Source of the DNA: Afipia sp. P52-10
Lineage (GTDB): Bacteria > Pseudomonadota > Alphaproteobacteria > Rhizobiales > Xanthobacteraceae
Direction of reading: 5' to 3'
NCBI RefSeq assembly: GCF_000516555.1
Contig: NZ_AZSJ01000003.1
Coordinates: 1,074,066-1,138,065, forward strand
Length of the DNA stretch: 64,000 bases
Positions 20,092 to 29,020 of this stretch are shown here, one piece after another (position 1 is the first letter of the stretch; each line of letters begins with the position of its first letter). The translations under genes and the position numbers were made by a program. A model generated the notes under the pieces. That model made no database searches. It saw nothing but the letters and a program-made list of their open reading frames with translations, and was not told where the DNA came from.

Positions 20092-20124
20092 ACGGCCGGG
20101 GCTTTCCCCGGCCGTTGTGTTTTC
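20092..20124 (+). terminator. Rho-independent terminator after cycM
   Basis: A perfect 10-bp stem ACGGCCGGGG / CCCCGGCCGT (20092-20101 and 20106-20115) with a 4-nt loop, followed by the T-rich TGTGTTTT. It lies 35 nt after the cycM stop. It also overlaps the far-upstream TTG of the next frame, supporting the later start of the next gene. Confidence 0.85.
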
Positions 20125-20264
20125 GGCATAAACTCCTGGTGAAACGGGGCGATTGGCCGCAATGGCATGTGAAGGCCGCTTGTAGCCACCTATCAGAAAA
20201 CCGACATAATCGGCTTGAAGGCTTCACGTTTCCATTTCCCGACAACAATCGAGGATTCAACGTC

Positions 20265-22148
20265 TTGAGCATCTCCCGGCGACATCTCCTGCAAACGAGT
20301 GCGGCCCTTGCGGTGGCACCGCTGGCGAAACTGAGTGGGGGGATTGCGCACGCGCAGACTGCGGAAGGCGGCGTGACATGGCGCCACGCGCTGTCGTTGT
20401 TCGACGAGATCAAGTACCCGCCGGGCTTCGAGCGTTTCGACTATGTGAACCCGTCGGCACCGAAGGGCGGCGTCGCACGGCAGATATCGCTCGGCACCTT
20501 CGACAATTTCAACGTCGCCGTCGCCGGCGTAAAGGGCTCGATTGCACCCGGCATCGCCCGCATCTACGAAACGCTGATGACGCAGTCGCAGGACGAAATC
20601 TCCACCGAATACGGACTGCTGGTGGAAGCAGTCGCCCACCCAGACGATTTTTCCTGGGCGACCTATCGTCTGCGCAAGGAAGCGCGCTGGCATGACGGCA
20701 AGCCGGTGTCGGTCGAGGACGTGATCTATTCGTTCGATACACTGAAGAAGCTCAGCCCACGCTATGCCTCCTATTACAATCACGTGACGAAGGCTGAAAA
20801 GGTCGGCGACCACGAGGTCCGGTTCGTTTTCGACAGCCCCGGCAACCGCGAACTGCCGGTGATCGTCGGGCAATTGATGGTGCTGCCGAAGCACTGGTGG
20901 GAAGGCTCCGACAAGGACGGCCGGAAGCGCGACATCACCGCGACCACGCTGGAGCCGCCGCTCGGCTCCGGCCCTTATCGCGTGAAGGAATTCTCGCCGG
21001 GCCGCACTCTCGTCCTCGAACGCGTGAAGGACTATTGGGGCGTGAAGCTTCCGATCAATCTTGGCCAGGACAACTTCGACGAGCTGCGCTACGAATTCTT
21101 CCGCGACAACATCGTCGCGCTCGAAGCTTTCAAGGCCGACCAGGCCGACTGGATCATCGAGTCCAGCGCCAAGCAGTGGGCCACCGCCTACGATTTCCCC
21201 GCCGTCCGCGAGAAGCGCGTGGTGATCGAGGAGTTTCCGATCCGCTCCTCGGGCCGTATGCAGGCCTTCGTCTTCAACCAGCGGCGCGAGCTGTTCAAAG
21301 ATGCGCGCTTCCGCCGGGCGTTCAATTACGCCTTCGACTTCGAGGAGATGAACAAGCAGCTGTTCTACGGACAGTACACGCGCATCAACAGCTACTTCGA
21401 AGGCACCGAGCTTGCATCATCCGGATTGCCCGAAGGCAAGGAGTTGGAGATCCTCGAGACGGTTCGCGGACAGGTCCCGCCAGAGGTCTTCACCACGGTT
21501 TATACCAATCCCGTCAACGGCAATCCGGAGGCCGTGCGGAACAACCGCCGCGAAGCCTTGCGCCTGTTCAAGGAAGCCGGCTTCGAGATCAAGAACCAGC
21601 GGCTGGTGGACCCAAGCGGCAAACAGGTCACGGTCGAATTCCTCGGCGATGATCCGAACGACGAACGGCTGTTCCTGTTCTACAAGCCGTCGCTCGAGCG
21701 GCTCGGCATCACCGTCAACGTCCGTATCGTCGATAACGTGCAGTATCAGAACCGGCTGCGCAGCTTCGACTACGACATCATCGTCGATCTCTGGCCGCAG
21801 TCGCTGTCGCCCGGCAACGAACAGCTCGAATTCTGGGGTTCGAAGGCCGCCGACCGGCCGGGAGCGCAGAACTCGGCCGGCATCAAGAACCCGGCTGTCG
21901 ATGCACTGATCCAGAAGGTGATCTTCGCCAAGGATCGGGCAACGTTGGTGGCTGCAACCAAAGCACTGGATCGAGTGCTGCTGTGGAATTTCTACGTGGT
22001 CCCGCAATACACCTATGGCAAGGCGCGCTACGCCCGCTGGGACCGTTTCAGTCACGCCGAGCCGCTGCCGAAATATGGCGTCTCGGGTCTGCCCTCGTTA
22101 TGGTGGTGGGATGAGGACAAGGCAGCGAAGACAGGCAAGCGCTCTTGA
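20265..22148 (+). CDS. Periplasmic peptide-binding protein, YejA/family 5 (first copy)
   Basis: A 627-residue extracellular solute-binding protein of ABC family 5, related to YejA. The start is most likely TTG 20265: GAGG lies ten nucleotides upstream and it is followed at once by a twin-arginine signal (SISRRHLLQTSAALAVAPLAKLSGGIAHAQ). The longer frame begins in the cycM terminator. Typical features are KYPPGFERFDYVNPSAPKGG (mature N-terminus) and PLGSGPYRVKEFSPGRTLVLERVKDYWG (about residues 228-255). It heads the yej-type operon and is nearly contiguous with a second paralogous binding protein. E. coli YejABEF imports microcin C and peptides, so oligopeptide or muropeptide uptake is the likely role. 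Confidence 0.85.
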   Translation: MSISRRHLLQTSAALAVAPLAKLSGGIAHAQTAEGGVTWRHALSLFDEIKYPPGFERFDYVNPSAPKGGVARQISLGTFDNFNVAVAGVKGSIAPGIARIYETLMTQSQDEISTEYGLLVEAVAHPDDFSWATYRLRKEARWHDGKPVSVEDVIYSFDTLKKLSPRYASYYNHVTKAEKVGDHEVRFVFDSPGNRELPVIVGQLMVLPKHWWEGSDKDGRKRDITATTLEPPLGSGPYRVKEFSPGRTLVLERVKDYWGVKLPINLGQDNFDELRYEFFRDNIVALEAFKADQADWIIESSAKQWATAYDFPAVREKRVVIEEFPIRSSGRMQAFVFNQRRELFKDARFRRAFNYAFDFEEMNKQLFYGQYTRINSYFEGTELASSGLPEGKELEILETVRGQVPPEVFTTVYTNPVNGNPEAVRNNRREALRLFKEAGFEIKNQRLVDPSGKQVTVEFLGDDPNDERLFLFYKPSLERLGITVNVRIVDNVQYQNRLRSFDYDIIVDLWPQSLSPGNEQLEFWGSKAADRPGAQNSAGIKNPAVDALIQKVIFAKDRATLVAATKALDRVLLWNFYVVPQYTYGKARYARWDRFSHAEPLPKYGVSGLPSLWWWDEDKAAKTGKRS

Positions 22149-22162
22149 TTGACAAGCACCGG

Positions 22163-24061
22163 ATGCACGCCACGCCACGGCTCCCGATCTCGCGACGGGA
22201 TGTCCTCGTCCTCGCCGCCGGCGCGACCCTCGCCGGTCCCATCGCAACGGTCACGCTCCAGCACGGCGCCCTGGCGCAGGCCGAGAGTGGGACCGAGCGG
22301 CACGGCATCTCCGACTTCGGCGACCTGAAGTATCCCGCCGACTTCAAGCATTTCGACTATGTCAATCCGGATGCGCCGAAGGGCGGCACGTTTTCGCAGA
22401 TCGGCTCGACCCGCGCCTTCAATCAGAGCTTCTTCACCTTCAACACCCTCAATTCCTTCATCCTGAAGGGCGAGGCCGCGCTGGGGATGGAGCTGACGTT
22501 CGCCACCTTAATGGCCCGCGCGCTCGACGAGCCCGACGCGATGTACGGCTTTGCCGCGCGCGCGGTGCGAATCTCGCCGGACGGCCTCACCTACCGCTTC
22601 CTGATGCACGACGAAGCGCGCTTTCACGACGGCAGCAGGCTGACCGCCCACGACGTCGCCTTCTCTCTGATGATCCTCAAGGAGAAAGGCCATCCGACCA
22701 TCACGCAGATGCTGCGCGACATGGCTGGCGTGGAAGCCATCGATGACAAGACCGTGATCGTGCGCTTCGCCGCGGGCCGCGCCCGCGACGTGCCGCAATT
22801 CGCGGCGTCGCTGCCGATCTTCTCGCGTGCCTACTACACGGCGAAATCGTTCGAGGATTCCTCGCTCGACGCTCCGCTCGGCTCCGGCGTCTACAAGGTC
22901 GGCCGCTTCGAGCCCGGCCGCTTCATCGAATACGAACGCGTGAAGGACTGGTGGGGCGCGACGCTGCCCGTCATGATCGGCCAGTATAATTTCGATGCCG
23001 TTCGCTTCGAATACTATCGCGACCGCGACGTCGCCTTCGAAGGCTTCACCGGCAAGAGCTATCTGTTCCGTGAGGAATTCACCTCGCGCATCTGGGCGAC
23101 ACGCTACAACTTCCCCGCCATCCGCGACGGCCGTGTCAAGCGCGAGATCCTGCCTGACGACACGCCCTCCAGCGCGCAAGGCTGGTTCATCAACACCCGG
23201 CGCGAGAAATTCAAGAATCCGAAACTGCGCGAAGCCCTGATCGACGCATTCGATTTCGAGTGGACCAACAAGAACCTGATGTACGGGTCCTACGACCGGA
23301 CGCAGTCGCCCTTCCAGAACTCCGACCTGATGGCAAAGGGGCCGCCATCCGCCGACGAACTCAAGCTGCTCGAACCGTTCCGCGGCAAGGTGCCCGACGA
23401 GGTGTTCGGCGAGCCTTACACGCCGCCGGTCACCGACGGTTCCGGTCAGGATCGGGCGCTGCTGCGCCGCGCGGGCCAGCTCCTCAACGAGGCCGGTTAC
23501 CGCATCAAGGACGGCAAGCGCGTCGGACCGGACGGTGAGCGGCTGACGATCGAATTCCTGCTGGAGGAGCCCACGTTCCAGCCGCATCACATGCCGTTCA
23601 TCAAGAACCTGGGGCTGCTCGGCATCGACGCCAATCTGCGGTTGATCGATGCGGTGCAGATGCAGAGCCGAAAGAACGACTTCGATTTCGACATCGTCAC
23701 CGAGCGTTTCGGCTTCTCGGCAACGCCCGGCGATTCGCTGCGGGACTATTTCACATCCCGCTCCGCCGCGACCAAGGGAACGAAGAACCTCTCCGGCATC
23801 GCCGATCCGGCCATCGATGCGCTGATCGAGCAGGCGGTGACCGCCAAGGATCGCCCATCGCTGACCACGGCCTGCCGCGCGCTCGACCGGCTGGTCCGCT
23901 CCGGGCGCTACTGGGTTCCGCACTGGTACAAGGGCAACCACTGGCTCGCCTATTGGGACATCTACAGCCACCCGGCGGAGAAACCGCGTTACGCTCGCGG
24001 CGTTCTTGAAACCTGGTGGTACGACCGCGACAAGGCTCCGAAACTTGACCGGCCGGGCTGA
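22163..24061 (+). CDS. Periplasmic peptide-binding protein, YejA/family 5 (second copy)
   Basis: A 632-residue paralogue of the preceding gene. Both share the blocks KYP-x-x-F-x-x-FDYVNP-x-APKGG, LGSG-Y-V--F-PGR and the ending P--Y-x-x-GVL/SGL. It has its own twin-arginine signal (LPISRRDVLVLAAGATLAGP). The frame opens with a TTG at 22145 that overlaps the upstream stop by four bases. I chose the ATG at 22163, but the coupled TTG start is a real alternative. Having two different binding proteins with one permease pair would widen the substrate range. A perfect palindrome follows before the permease genes. Confidence 0.85.
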   Translation: MHATPRLPISRRDVLVLAAGATLAGPIATVTLQHGALAQAESGTERHGISDFGDLKYPADFKHFDYVNPDAPKGGTFSQIGSTRAFNQSFFTFNTLNSFILKGEAALGMELTFATLMARALDEPDAMYGFAARAVRISPDGLTYRFLMHDEARFHDGSRLTAHDVAFSLMILKEKGHPTITQMLRDMAGVEAIDDKTVIVRFAAGRARDVPQFAASLPIFSRAYYTAKSFEDSSLDAPLGSGVYKVGRFEPGRFIEYERVKDWWGATLPVMIGQYNFDAVRFEYYRDRDVAFEGFTGKSYLFREEFTSRIWATRYNFPAIRDGRVKREILPDDTPSSAQGWFINTRREKFKNPKLREALIDAFDFEWTNKNLMYGSYDRTQSPFQNSDLMAKGPPSADELKLLEPFRGKVPDEVFGEPYTPPVTDGSGQDRALLRRAGQLLNEAGYRIKDGKRVGPDGERLTIEFLLEEPTFQPHHMPFIKNLGLLGIDANLRLIDAVQMQSRKNDFDFDIVTERFGFSATPGDSLRDYFTSRSAATKGTKNLSGIADPAIDALIEQAVTAKDRPSLTTACRALDRLVRSGRYWVPHWYKGNHWLAYWDIYSHPAEKPRYARGVLETWWYDRDKAPKLDRPG

Positions 24062-24106
24062 GGCGGCGCTCCGCGGTCCGCGAACGAACGCCAATCCATG
24101 GCGCGC

Positions 24107-24124
24107 GAAACGGGCGCCCGTTTC
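24107..24124. promoter_or_regulatory. Perfect 18-nt palindrome between binding-protein and permease genes
   Basis: GAAACGGGCGCCCGTTTC is fully self-complementary and lies in the 99-nt gap between the second binding protein and yejB. It may be an intercistronic hairpin that stabilises the upstream mRNA and lowers permease expression, or a dimeric regulator site. There is no proper T-tract. Confidence 0.5.
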
Positions 24125-24160
24125 CACTTTGTTACCATCCTGCTGTAGGATCGCCGACCG

Positions 24161-25267
24161 ATGACAGCCTACATCGCCCGACGATTACTCCTGATGATAC
24201 CGACCCTGCTCGGCATCATGCTCGTCTCCTTCATCGTCGTGCAGTTCGCACCCGGCGGGCCGGTCGAACGGGTGATCGCGCAGCTCACCGGCTCGGACAC
24301 CGGCGCAAGCTCTCGCATTTCCGGTTCCTCCGGCGGCGATTTCGCCCGCAACAATCCGACCGCGGCCGCAGACGGCGTCAACGCGAAATATCGCGGCGCG
24401 CAGGGGCTCGACCCGGAGTTCATCAAGAGCCTGGAACGACAGTTCGGTTTCGACAAACCGGCGCCCGAGCGTTTCCTGCTGATGCTGTCGAACTATGCGC
24501 GCTTCGATTTCGGCAAGAGCTATTTCCGCGATGTCAGCGTCGTGCAGCTCATCAAGGAGAAACTTCCCGTCTCGATGTCGCTCGGCATCTGGATGACGCT
24601 GTTGACCTATCTGATCTCGATTCCGCTCGGCATTCGCAAGGCGGTCCGGGACGGCTCCCGTTTCGACGTCTGGACCTCGGGCGTCATCATCATCGGCTTT
24701 GCAATTCCCGGCTTCCTGTTCGCGATTCTGCTGATCATCCTGTTCGCCGGCGGCTCGTTCTTCAACATCTTCCCCCTGCGCGGCCTGACGTCGGAAGGAT
24801 TCTGGCAGATGCCGTGGTACGCACAGATCGCGGACTACTTCTGGCACCTGACGCTGCCGCTGGTGTCGATGGCGCTCGGCGCCTTCGCCACCATGACGCT
24901 GCTGACCAAGAACTCATTCCTGGACGAAATCCGCAAGCAGTACGTGATGACCGCGCGCGCCAAGGGCTGCAGCGAGACGCGCGTGCTGTACGGTCACATC
25001 TTCCGCAACGCCATGCTGATCGTCATCGCAGGATTCCCCTCCGCCTTCATCCACGCGTTCTTCTCCGGCTCGCTGCTGATCGAAACCATCTTCTCGCTCG
25101 ACGGCCTCGGCCTGCTTGGCTTTGAAAGTGTCCTGAACCGCGACTATCCGGTGGTGTTCGGCACCTTGTTCATCTTCTCGCTGATCGGCCTTGTCGTGAA
25201 CCTGATCGCCGATCTCACCTATATGTGGGTCGATCCGCGGATCGATTTCGAGGCGCGCGAGGTCTGA
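24161..25267 (+). CDS. yejB: Peptide ABC transporter permease, YejB-like
   Basis: A 368-residue inner-membrane permease of the binding-protein-dependent family. It starts [36 protein letters not shown] as usual for YejB/DppB. The EAA loop is in ...[34 protein letters not shown] (about residues 254-285). The C-terminus [37 protein letters not shown] is diagnostic. The stop overlaps the yejE start by one base (TGATG). It forms the channel with YejE. Confidence 0.93.
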   Translation: MTAYIARRLLLMIPTLLGIMLVSFIVVQFAPGGPVERVIAQLTGSDTGASSRISGSSGGDFARNNPTAAADGVNAKYRGAQGLDPEFIKSLERQFGFDKPAPERFLLMLSNYARFDFGKSYFRDVSVVQLIKEKLPVSMSLGIWMTLLTYLISIPLGIRKAVRDGSRFDVWTSGVIIIGFAIPGFLFAILLIILFAGGSFFNIFPLRGLTSEGFWQMPWYAQIADYFWHLTLPLVSMALGAFATMTLLTKNSFLDEIRKQYVMTARAKGCSETRVLYGHIFRNAMLIVIAGFPSAFIHAFFSGSLLIETIFSLDGLGLLGFESVLNRDYPVVFGTLFIFSLIGLVVNLIADLTYMWVDPRIDFEAREV

Positions 25268-26469
25268 TGGCTGCCACCGATCAAGCCACGCGCCAGGCGC
25301 GCGTCCAGACGCCGATCGAAACCACGGCCGCGTCTCCGTTGGGCGAAGCGGTTCCGCCCTCGCAGCACAGCGCGCTGCTGTCGCCGCTGAACCGGCGGCG
25401 CTGGCAGAACTTCAAGGCGAACCGCCGCGGCTACTGGTCGCTTTGGATCTTCGGCTTCCTGTTCGTCATCTCGTTGTTCGCCGAACTCATCGCCAACGAC
25501 CGACCGCTGTTCATCAGGTATGACGGCAAGTTCTTCTGGCCGACCTTCATCAGCTATTCGGAAACCACCTTCGGCGGCGACTTCGAAACCGCCGCCGATT
25601 ATCGCGATCCCTATCTGCAGAAGCTGATCGCAGACAAGGGCGGCACCATCATCTGGCCGCCGATCCGCTATTCCTACAACACCCACAACCTCGATCTGCC
25701 GACGCCGGCACCCTCGAAGCCGACATGGCTGCTCACTGAGGAGCAGTGCAAGCCGGTGGTCGAACGCAAGGGACTGACGGGCTGCCGCGATCTCGAATAC
25801 AACTGGCTCGGCACCGACGATCAGGGACGGGACGTGGTAGCACGGCTGATCTACGGCTTCCGCATCTCGGTGCTGTTCGGGCTGACGCTGACGATCATCT
25901 CCTCGATCATCGGCGTTGCCGCCGGCGGTGTGCAGGGATATTTCGGCGGCTGGATCGATCTGACCTTCCAGCGCCTGATCGAAATCTGGACCGCGATCCC
26001 CTCGCTTTACCTGCTGCTGATCCTATCCTCGGTGCTGGTGCCGGGCTTCTTCGTCCTGCTCGGAATCCTGCTGCTGTTCTCGTGGGTGTCGCTGGTCGGC
26101 CTGGTACGCGCGGAGTTCTTGCGCGGCCGCAACTTCGAATATATCCAGGCAGCGCGCGCACTCGGCGTCTCCAACCGCGTCATCATGTTCCGTCACCTGT
26201 TGCCGAACGCCATGGTGGCGACCATGACGTTCCTGCCGTTCATCGTCTCCTCCTCGGTGATGACGCTGACCGCGCTCGATTTTCTCGGCTTCGGCCTGCC
26301 GCCCGGCTCACCCTCTCTGGGAGAGATGCTATCGCAAGGCAAAGCCAACGTGCAGGCGCCGTGGCTCGGCTTCACCGGCTTCTTCTCGGTGGCGATCATG
26401 CTGTCGCTGCTGATCTTCATCGGCGAAGCCGTGCGCGACGCTTTCGATCCGCGCAAGACGTTCAGGTAA
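25267..26469 (+). CDS. yejE: Peptide ABC transporter permease, YejE-like
   Basis: A 400-residue inner-membrane permease. It starts at ATG 25267 inside the yejB stop (TGATG), giving translational coupling. The N-terminal part has a cytoplasmic arm followed by RRGYWSLWIFGFLFVISLFAELIAND. The long periplasmic loop contains LGTDDQGRDVVARLIYGFRISVLFG (about residues 185-210), and the EAA loop is EYIQAARALGVSNRVIMFRHLLPNAM (about 291-316). It ends with the usual GEAVRDAFDPRKTF. Six nucleotides separate it from yejF. Confidence 0.93.
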   Translation: MAATDQATRQARVQTPIETTAASPLGEAVPPSQHSALLSPLNRRRWQNFKANRRGYWSLWIFGFLFVISLFAELIANDRPLFIRYDGKFFWPTFISYSETTFGGDFETAADYRDPYLQKLIADKGGTIIWPPIRYSYNTHNLDLPTPAPSKPTWLLTEEQCKPVVERKGLTGCRDLEYNWLGTDDQGRDVVARLIYGFRISVLFGLTLTIISSIIGVAAGGVQGYFGGWIDLTFQRLIEIWTAIPSLYLLLILSSVLVPGFFVLLGILLLFSWVSLVGLVRAEFLRGRNFEYIQAARALGVSNRVIMFRHLLPNAMVATMTFLPFIVSSSVMTLTALDFLGFGLPPGSPSLGEMLSQGKANVQAPWLGFTGFFSVAIMLSLLIFIGEAVRDAFDPRKTFR

Positions 26470-26474
26470 GCCCG

Positions 26475-28112
26475 ATGGACGCAACCGCAAACCCGCTTCT
26501 CGATGTCCACGACCTGTCGGTCGCCTTCCGCCAGGGTGAGCGGGATTCCATCGCGGTCGATCGGATCTCGTTCAAGATCGACAAGGGCCAATGCGTGGCA
26601 CTGGTCGGCGAATCCGGCTCCGGCAAGTCGGTCAGCGCGCTCTCGGTGCTGAAGCTGCTGCCCTACCCGACCGCGCATCACCCGACCGGCCAGATCCGTT
26701 TCAAGGGCCGCGAGATCCTGCAGCTCGACGAGCGCGCGCTGCGCGGCCTGCGCGGCAACGACATCTCGATCATCTTCCAGGAGCCGATGACCTCGCTCAA
26801 TCCGCTGCATACGATCGAGCAGCAGATCGGCGAAATCCTGCAGTTGCACGGCGGCGTGCGCGGACAGGCGGCGAAGGATCGGATCCTGGAACTGCTGACG
26901 CAAGTCGGCATCCGCGATCCGGAGCAGCGGCTCGGCTCCTATCCGCACCAGCTTTCCGGCGGACAGCGCCAGCGCGTGATGATTGCCATGGCGCTGGCCA
27001 ACCAGCCCGACCTGCTAATTGCCGACGAGCCGACTACCGCTCTCGATGTGACCGTGCAGGCGCAAATCCTCGCGCTGCTTGGCGACATCCGTAAGCGGCT
27101 CGGCATGAGCCTGTTGTTCATCACTCATGACCTCGGCATCGTCCGCCGCATCGCCGACGTGGTGTGCGTGATGAACAAAGGCAAGATCGTCGAACAGGGA
27201 CCGGTCGAGCAGGTCTTCACGGCACCACAGCATCCTTACACGCGCGCGCTGCTCGCCGCCGAGCCGAAGCCGGACCCGGCGCCGCCTCGCCCCGACGAAC
27301 AGGTGGTGATGTCGGCCGACGATTTGAAGGTCTGGTTTCCGATCAAGCGCGGCTTCTTCCGCCGCACGGTCGGTCAGATCAAGGCCGTCGACGGAGTCAG
27401 CATCGCCGTGCGCAAGGGCGAAACGCTCGGTGTCGTCGGCGAATCCGGCTCCGGCAAGACCACGCTCGGCCTGGCGCTGCTGCGGTTGATCTCCTCGAAC
27501 GGCCCGATCGTCTTCCTCGGACGCGACATTCAGGGCCTGCGCTTCAAGGAGATGCTGCCGATCCGCCGCGACATGCAGATCGTTTTCCAGGATCCGTTCG
27601 GCTCGCTCAGCCCGCGCATGTCGGTCGGCGACATCATTGCCGAAGGCTTGAGTGTGCATCAGCCGAAGCTCTCCAGCGAGAAGCGCGAACAGCGCGTAAT
27701 CAAGGCGCTGGACTCGGTCGGCCTTGATCCGGCGACGCGATTCCGCTACCCGCACGAATTCTCCGGCGGCCAACGCCAGCGCATCAGCATTGCCCGTGCC
27801 GTGGTGCTGGAGCCGAATTTCATCGTGCTCGACGAGCCAACCAGCGCCCTCGACATGCTGTTCCAGGCGCAGATGGTCGATCTGTTGCGCGACTTGCAGC
27901 GCAAGAACGACCTGACCTACGTCTTCATCTCGCATGACCTGCGCGTGGTGGCATCGCTCGCAAGCCACCTGATTGTGATGCGTCACGGCAAGGTGGTCGA
28001 GGAAGGCCCCGCCGCCGACATCTTCAGCAACCCGAAGGACGACTACACCCGCGCGCTGTTCGCCGCCGCCTTCCGCATGGAGACGGCGCCAGTCGACATC
28101 GTCTCGCAATAG
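26475..28112 (+). CDS. yejF: Peptide ABC transporter ATPase with two nucleotide-binding domains, YejF-like
   Basis: A 545-residue protein with two fused ATPase modules that powers YejBE. First module: Walker A GESGSGKS (residues 45-52), signature [15 protein letters not shown], Walker [13 protein letters not shown]. Second module: GESGSGKT (about 322-329), [26 protein letters not shown]. Both are intact. The start at 26475 is the first ATG after yejE. The long open frame reaching back to 25746 is an out-of-frame reading of yejE. The gene ends two bases before the convergent NlpC/P60 gene. Confidence 0.93.
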   Translation: MDATANPLLDVHDLSVAFRQGERDSIAVDRISFKIDKGQCVALVGESGSGKSVSALSVLKLLPYPTAHHPTGQIRFKGREILQLDERALRGLRGNDISIIFQEPMTSLNPLHTIEQQIGEILQLHGGVRGQAAKDRILELLTQVGIRDPEQRLGSYPHQLSGGQRQRVMIAMALANQPDLLIADEPTTALDVTVQAQILALLGDIRKRLGMSLLFITHDLGIVRRIADVVCVMNKGKIVEQGPVEQVFTAPQHPYTRALLAAEPKPDPAPPRPDEQVVMSADDLKVWFPIKRGFFRRTVGQIKAVDGVSIAVRKGETLGVVGESGSGKTTLGLALLRLISSNGPIVFLGRDIQGLRFKEMLPIRRDMQIVFQDPFGSLSPRMSVGDIIAEGLSVHQPKLSSEKREQRVIKALDSVGLDPATRFRYPHEFSGGQRQRISIARAVVLEPNFIVLDEPTSALDMLFQAQMVDLLRDLQRKNDLTYVFISHDLRVVASLASHLIVMRHGKVVEEGPAADIFSNPKDDYTRALFAAAFRMETAPVDIVSQ

Positions 28113-28114
28113 CC

Positions 28115-29020
28115 TTAGTTGCTGAGGGCTTGATCCACCGGCGGCTGCACAAGCCGTCGGATCGCAACGATATCGGCGCCCGTCGCCGCAAGAATACGCG
28201 CGCGCGCCACGGCGATCGGCTCGATCGCCACGCTCATGTGAAAGGCGTTGGCGTGTACGATCGTCGCTGGATCGCGCACGATCGCCACATGGCCCTTCCA
28301 GAAGATCAAGTCACCCCGACGCAGATTCTCGGCGTCCGCCGCCGCCAGTGGTTCACCCGCCTGACGCTGCTGCATGTCGCTGTCGCGCGGTGCCGCGACT
28401 CCGCAGGCGGCGAGCGATATCTGCACCAATCCCGAGCAATCGATGCCGAAGCTGGTCTTGCCGCCCCAGAGATAGGGCGTACCGACGAAACGCTCGGCGA
28501 CGCCGACGAAATCGCGCTCGAACGTCGGCAACGTCTCGACGTGCTGCCGCGGCAGGTAATGCCGCTGATTGGTGATCGCAAACGTCCCATCGTCGCCGAC
28601 GATCTGGACCGCGGCCCCGAGCGGAAGCTGCTCCGCCGGCGGCAGCTTGATCGATGGACCGGGAAACGCGAACGTCCGCAGCGCCGAGACACGGTGAGTC
28701 GGCGTGCTGCGCGGGCGCACCAGCGCGGCATCCGGCAGCCAGCCGACATAGCCGTCACCGTCCGCCTGTCCCCACGACCAGCCCTCTTCGTTGCGATCGT
28801 AGATCGTTACCCGCTCGCCCTTGAGCAACTCCGTATCCAGCGCGGCATCATGCGACGGCGCGCGCCGCATAGGCGCGACCGGATCGATCACCTCGAACGT
28901 TTCGCCGTCGACAAAACGTCCGGCCGCGACCTGACCGCGAAGGTGGCTGGCTGCGATGTCGCCACGCGCAGGCGTCAGGCGCGGATCGGGTTTCACATCA
29001 GCCGTTCTCGCCTCAGCCAT
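28115..29020 (-). CDS. NlpC/P60 cell-wall peptidase with SH3 domains
   Basis: A 301-residue cysteine peptidase that probably cuts murein stem peptides. Residues about 35-165 contain SH3b-like repeats (GERVTIYDRNEEGWSWGQADGDGYVGWLP). The NlpC/P60 domain follows with the catalytic Cys in FGIDCSGLVQ (about 203-212) and His in WKGHVAIV (about 252-259). A third polar His, in the HANAFHMSV stretch, follows. No signal peptide is evident, so it may act on recycled peptides in the cytoplasm. The start ATG 29020 overlaps the end of the upstream M17 aminopeptidase gene by eight bases. Beside yejABEF, this suggests a muropeptide-recycling cluster (inference). Confidence 0.88.
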   Translation of the reverse strand: MAEARTADVKPDPRLTPARGDIAASHLRGQVAAGRFVDGETFEVIDPVAPMRRAPSHDAALDTELLKGERVTIYDRNEEGWSWGQADGDGYVGWLPDAALVRPRSTPTHRVSALRTFAFPGPSIKLPPAEQLPLGAAVQIVGDDGTFAITNQRHYLPRQHVETLPTFERDFVGVAERFVGTPYLWGGKTSFGIDCSGLVQISLAACGVAAPRDSDMQQRQAGEPLAAADAENLRRGDLIFWKGHVAIVRDPATIVHANAFHMSVAIEPIAVARARILAATGADIVAIRRLVQPPVDQALSN

